From positions 1,426,001 to 1,490,000 of the forward strand of contig NZ_CP043473.1 of assembly GCF_008275125.1 (NCBI RefSeq): a stretch of 64,000 nt of DNA. The letters are read 5' to 3'. This DNA comes from Chromobacterium paludis (GTDB taxonomy: Bacteria; Pseudomonadota; Gammaproteobacteria; Burkholderiales; Chromobacteriaceae). The notes under the pieces were generated by a model, which had not been told where the DNA came from, did no database searches, and was given only the letters and a program-made list of their open reading frames with translations. Below, piece after piece: positions 61,677-64,000 of this stretch (position 1 is its first letter; the number at the start of each line of letters is the position of its first letter). The position numbers and the translations under genes are program-made.

Positions 61677-62675
61677 TTAGCCGTCGCCAAACTGTCGCCG
61701 CAGCTCTTCAATGGCCTCGCGGCGGATGCGCACCGGCATCAGGGCGCGGCGCACGGGTTGCACTTGGCCCAGAACCACCTCCTCCAGGCTGAGTTCGGTA
61801 GCCTCCTCCGCCTCGGCATCCAGCTTGATGCCCATTCGATTCAACCACAGCGTCACCGTTTGCAGGCTGAAAAAATCTTGCGGCTGCTCCAGAACCTGGC
61901 GCACCGCCTGCAAAATACCTTCCAGGCTGGCGTGGCTGCGCAACGCTTCCAGCTGCGGGGCCAGTTCATCCAGGCGGGCGTTCACCGCGGACAGGGTATC
62001 GGGCAGATCCGCCCCGGACTGGCCGTCCACCACGGTGCAGCCCTCCGACTGCAGCGCCATGCGCCGCAATTGCAGTCTGGCTTGCTCGGATTCAAGCTGC
62101 TGGCGCGTCTGTTCCAGCAACTCCAGCCGCCGCGCGATGACCGATACCAGCACGTCCAGCGCATGCGCACCGGAGCGGCGCAGGAAATCTTCCAGGCTGG
62201 GGCTGGGCATCATCAGGCGATGGCCATCGAAGCTGACCACGATCTGCGCCACATCGCTGCGCAGTTCGCCGTTTTCCATGGAGACGCCAAAGCGCCGGGT
62301 TTCGCTGCGTTGCATGGTCAGCAAGGCCCAGGCTTCGTCGCCATTGGATGCGGACAGGAAAAACGCCCGCAATTTATCACTATTTTCCAGCAGTTCCAGC
62401 AGGCTGGCCGGGCCGGCGAACAGCAAGCCCAGCCGGGGATCGCGCGCGAAGCTGGCCAGAGACAGGTCCAGCACCGGTGGCAGCTGGGTCATCAACGAAG
62501 ACAGGTAGTCCTGTGCGGTGCGCATGCCGGGCGCCAGCGCGTCCTGATATCCCGGCAGCAAACGCAGCCGCTTGTCGCAGAGGTCGATCAGTTGCTCGAT
62601 CTGCGCGGCGAGCAGGCGCGCGCGCTGCCGGCTCTGCCCGTCCCAACCCAGTTTGCGCAATAATTGATCAAGCAT
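61677..62675 (-). CDS. Conserved hypothetical protein, helical
   Basis: A 332-residue soluble protein I do not recognise. Mostly helical. A central beta-rich part (MQRSETRRFGVSMENGELRSD, VVSFDGHRL) is followed by a coiled coil (about 175-215, LELLEQTRQQLESEQARLQLRR) and a C-terminal region ending in the basic ALMPVRIRREAIEELRR. Clean start at 62675, codon use like its neighbours, and its own terminator at 61488-61515. Lies 33 bases from the rluF stop, so rluF and this gene may be co-transcribed. Confidence 0.75.
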   Translation of the reverse strand: MLDQLLRKLGWDGQSRQRARLLAAQIEQLIDLCDKRLRLLPGYQDALAPGMRTAQDYLSSLMTQLPPVLDLSLASFARDPRLGLLFAGPASLLELLENSDKLRAFFLSASNGDEAWALLTMQRSETRRFGVSMENGELRSDVAQIVVSFDGHRLMMPSPSLEDFLRRSGAHALDVLVSVIARRLELLEQTRQQLESEQARLQLRRMALQSEGCTVVDGQSGADLPDTLSAVNARLDELAPQLEALRSHASLEGILQAVRQVLEQPQDFFSLQTVTLWLNRMGIKLDAEAEEATELSLEEVVLGQVQPVRRALMPVRIRREAIEELRRQFGDG

Positions 62676-62708
62676 GGCCTGCCTCCCTGTTTTTGCTTGC
62701 GCGCCCAG

Positions 62709-63437
62709 TCAGAATTGTTCGTCGTCGCGCAGATAGCGCCACTGTCCGGTGGGCAGGTTGCCCAGCTTGACCTTGCCGATGGCGATGCGCTTCAGTCCGA
62801 CGACGCGCAGCCCCACCAGTTCGCACATGCGGCGGATTTGGCGCTTTTTGCCCTCGCGCAGCACGAAGCGCAGCTGATCTTCGTTCTGCCAGCTGACCTT
62901 GGCCGGCAGCAGCTTCTTGCCGTCCAGCTCCAGGCCGTGGTTCAGCAGTGCGAGTCCGTTGGGGGCCAGGTGGCCCTCCACGCGAACCAGGTACTCTTTT
63001 TCCACCTCGGAATGCTCGCCGATCAGGTGCTTGGCCACGCGCCCGTCCTGGGTCAGCACCAGCAGGCCGACGGAGTCGATGTCCAGCCGGCCGGCCGGGG
63101 CCAGGCCGCGCAAATGCGATGGCTGGAAGCGTTTGCGGCTGCCGTCCTCCGCCCAGTGGTTTTCCGGCTTGATCAGCACCACCGCGGGTTCGTAACCATC
63201 CTCGGCCTGGCCGGAGACATAGCCTACTGGCTTGTTCAGCAGGATGGTGACGCGGGCCGACTGGGCGTCCTGCGCCTTTTTGTCGACCTCGATCCGGTTG
63301 TGCGGCAGTACTTTTTGCCCCAGTACGGCGACTTCGCCGTCGACTTTGACCCAGCCTTGTTCGATATAGCTGTCTGCCTCCCGGCGCGAACACAGCCCCA
63401 GTTCGGCCATGCGTTTTGACAGGCGTACAGGTTCCAT
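62709..63437 (-). CDS. rluF: 23S rRNA pseudouridine synthase, RluF-like
   Basis: A 242-residue enzyme converting uridine to pseudouridine in 23S rRNA. N-terminal S4 RNA-binding domain ([18 protein letters not shown]), then the RsuA-type catalytic domain with Asp in [12 protein letters not shown] and [14 protein letters not shown]. The RsuA subgroup includes RluB, RluE, RluF and RsuA; the S4 domain rules out RluE and the overall match favours RluF. The exact target uridine is not provable here. Confidence 0.85.
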   Translation of the reverse strand: MEPVRLSKRMAELGLCSRREADSYIEQGWVKVDGEVAVLGQKVLPHNRIEVDKKAQDAQSARVTILLNKPVGYVSGQAEDGYEPAVVLIKPENHWAEDGSRKRFQPSHLRGLAPAGRLDIDSVGLLVLTQDGRVAKHLIGEHSEVEKEYLVRVEGHLAPNGLALLNHGLELDGKKLLPAKVSWQNEDQLRFVLREGKKRQIRRMCELVGLRVVGLKRIAIGKVKLGNLPTGQWRYLRDDEQF

Positions 63438-63460
63438 TTGTTTTTCCGTGATCCGTAATG

Positions 63461-63500
63461 AAAAAGCGGCTCCGGTCGCATCGCGCTGAGGAGGCCGCTA
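63461..63500 (-). terminator. Terminator after the coiled-coil gene
   Basis: On the minus strand AGCGGC-CTCC ... GGA-GCCGCT followed by TTTTT, about 70 bases after the stop of the coiled-coil protein. Confidence 0.65.
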
Positions 63501-63567
63501 TTGAGTCGATGAATATTGTAGGGGATCGCGCGCCAACTGGCCATGATGCGCCGCAATCCCGGCTTGA

Positions 63568-64000
63568 TCACGCCTCCAGGCGCGCGCGCAGCCAGGCGCG
63601 GGCAGCCTCAGGCTCGCGCGGCATCTCCTCCGTCAGCAGCGCGGCGCAGGCGCGTTCCAGCCATTGGCCCGGCAGCAAGGCTTGACGCTCTTGCAAGCGG
63701 GCCAGCACTTCGGTGGCCTGCCGCCACTCCAGCCTGGCCGCCTCCTCGGATTGGCGCATGTGCGATATCTGCGCGCGCGCCTCTTCCGCTTGCTGCTGCA
63801 AAATGTCAAGCCGCGCTTGCAGCCCGCCGTTTTCCCGCTCCCGCTCCAGCACGCGTTCGCGCCACAAACCCTCCACCTTGGCCGCGTCTTGCCGCGCCTG
63901 CTGCAGTGAAGTTTCCAGCTTGTGCAGCTGCTGCTTCATGTCCTTGCGCTCGTCTTCCACTTGCTGGTACAGGCGGACGCGCAAGCCCTCCAGGCGCTCA
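63568..64000 (-). CDS. Coiled-coil protein, C-terminal part (cut by window edge)
   Basis: At least 144 residues, open to the window edge. Almost the whole visible part is heptad-type coiled coil rich in Glu, Arg and Gln (EDERKDMKQQLHKLETSLQQ, LQARLDILQQQAEEARAQ), ending in a short helical tail AARAWLRARLEA. Function cannot be assigned from this fragment. Start lies beyond the window. Confidence 0.7.
   Translation of the reverse strand, partial: ERLEGLRVRLYQQVEDERKDMKQQLHKLETSLQQARQDAAKVEGLWRERVLERERENGGLQARLDILQQQAEEARAQISHMRQSEEAARLEWRQATEVLARLQERQALLPGQWLERACAALLTEEMPREPEAARAWLRARLEA

Overview
The window reads as a chromosomal segment of a high-GC betaproteobacterium. Gene content and order (the tig-clpP-clpX-lon-hupB-ppiD core, an AniA-like nitrite reductase carrying a cytochrome c domain, and protein sequences close in style to Neisseriales) point to Chromobacteriaceae, such as Chromobacterium or a close relative. 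This is inferred from the proteins alone. I see no prophage, integrase, insertion sequence, CRISPR array or rRNA. Most of the segment is ordinary chromosome with short accessory stretches.

Layout. 1-2118: tail of a short-chain dehydrogenase, then a secreted HExxH peptidase and a Sel1-like protein. 2123-14589 (minus strand): penicillin-binding protein 1C (pbpC) and an alpha-2-macroglobulin with an intact CLEQ thioester. This pair is normally adjacent; here it is separated by a TRAP-type solute-binding protein translationally coupled to a large hybrid histidine kinase. 14838-23384: proteostasis block (trigger factor, ClpP, ClpX, Lon with a sigma-32-like promoter, HU, tRNA-Val, tRNA-Asp, PpiD). 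23385-28991: LysR regulator divergent from a TSUP exporter, then a coupled HhH-pqiA-pqiA-pqiB-pqiC operon for envelope lipid transport. 29217-36907: a small RHH-like protein, a YegD-type Hsp70, and a denitrification/metal cluster: nirK with a heme c tail, nirV, a SCO protein and a P1B-5-like ATPase with a C-terminal hemerythrin domain. An FNR-type box precedes nirK.

37175-45675: an EEP-family hydrolase, the metNIQ methionine importer behind a structured leader, gyrA behind a long hairpin and coupled to two hotdog thioesterases, then serC. 45691-53458: an S9 peptidase, a Tat-type lipoprotein LD-carboxypeptidase, an isolated fliD with a sigma-28-like promoter, and cysDN for sulfate activation. 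53588-64000: CHAD protein, DUF2726 protein, umuDC, a cytochrome P450 divergent from an AraC regulator, an SRAP (YedK/HMCES-like) protein, a YfcG-like glutathione transferase, a conserved unknown protein, RluF and the end of a coiled-coil protein.

Functional themes are protein quality control, envelope and peptidoglycan maintenance (pbpC, alpha-2-macroglobulin, LD-carboxypeptidase, PqiABC), nitrite respiration with copper handling, sulfur and methionine supply (cysDN, metNIQ, TSUP) and DNA-damage tolerance (umuDC, SRAP). The stretches I consider most worth study are the binding-protein/kinase insert, the nirK-to-hemerythrin-ATPase cluster, and the structured leaders of metN and gyrA.
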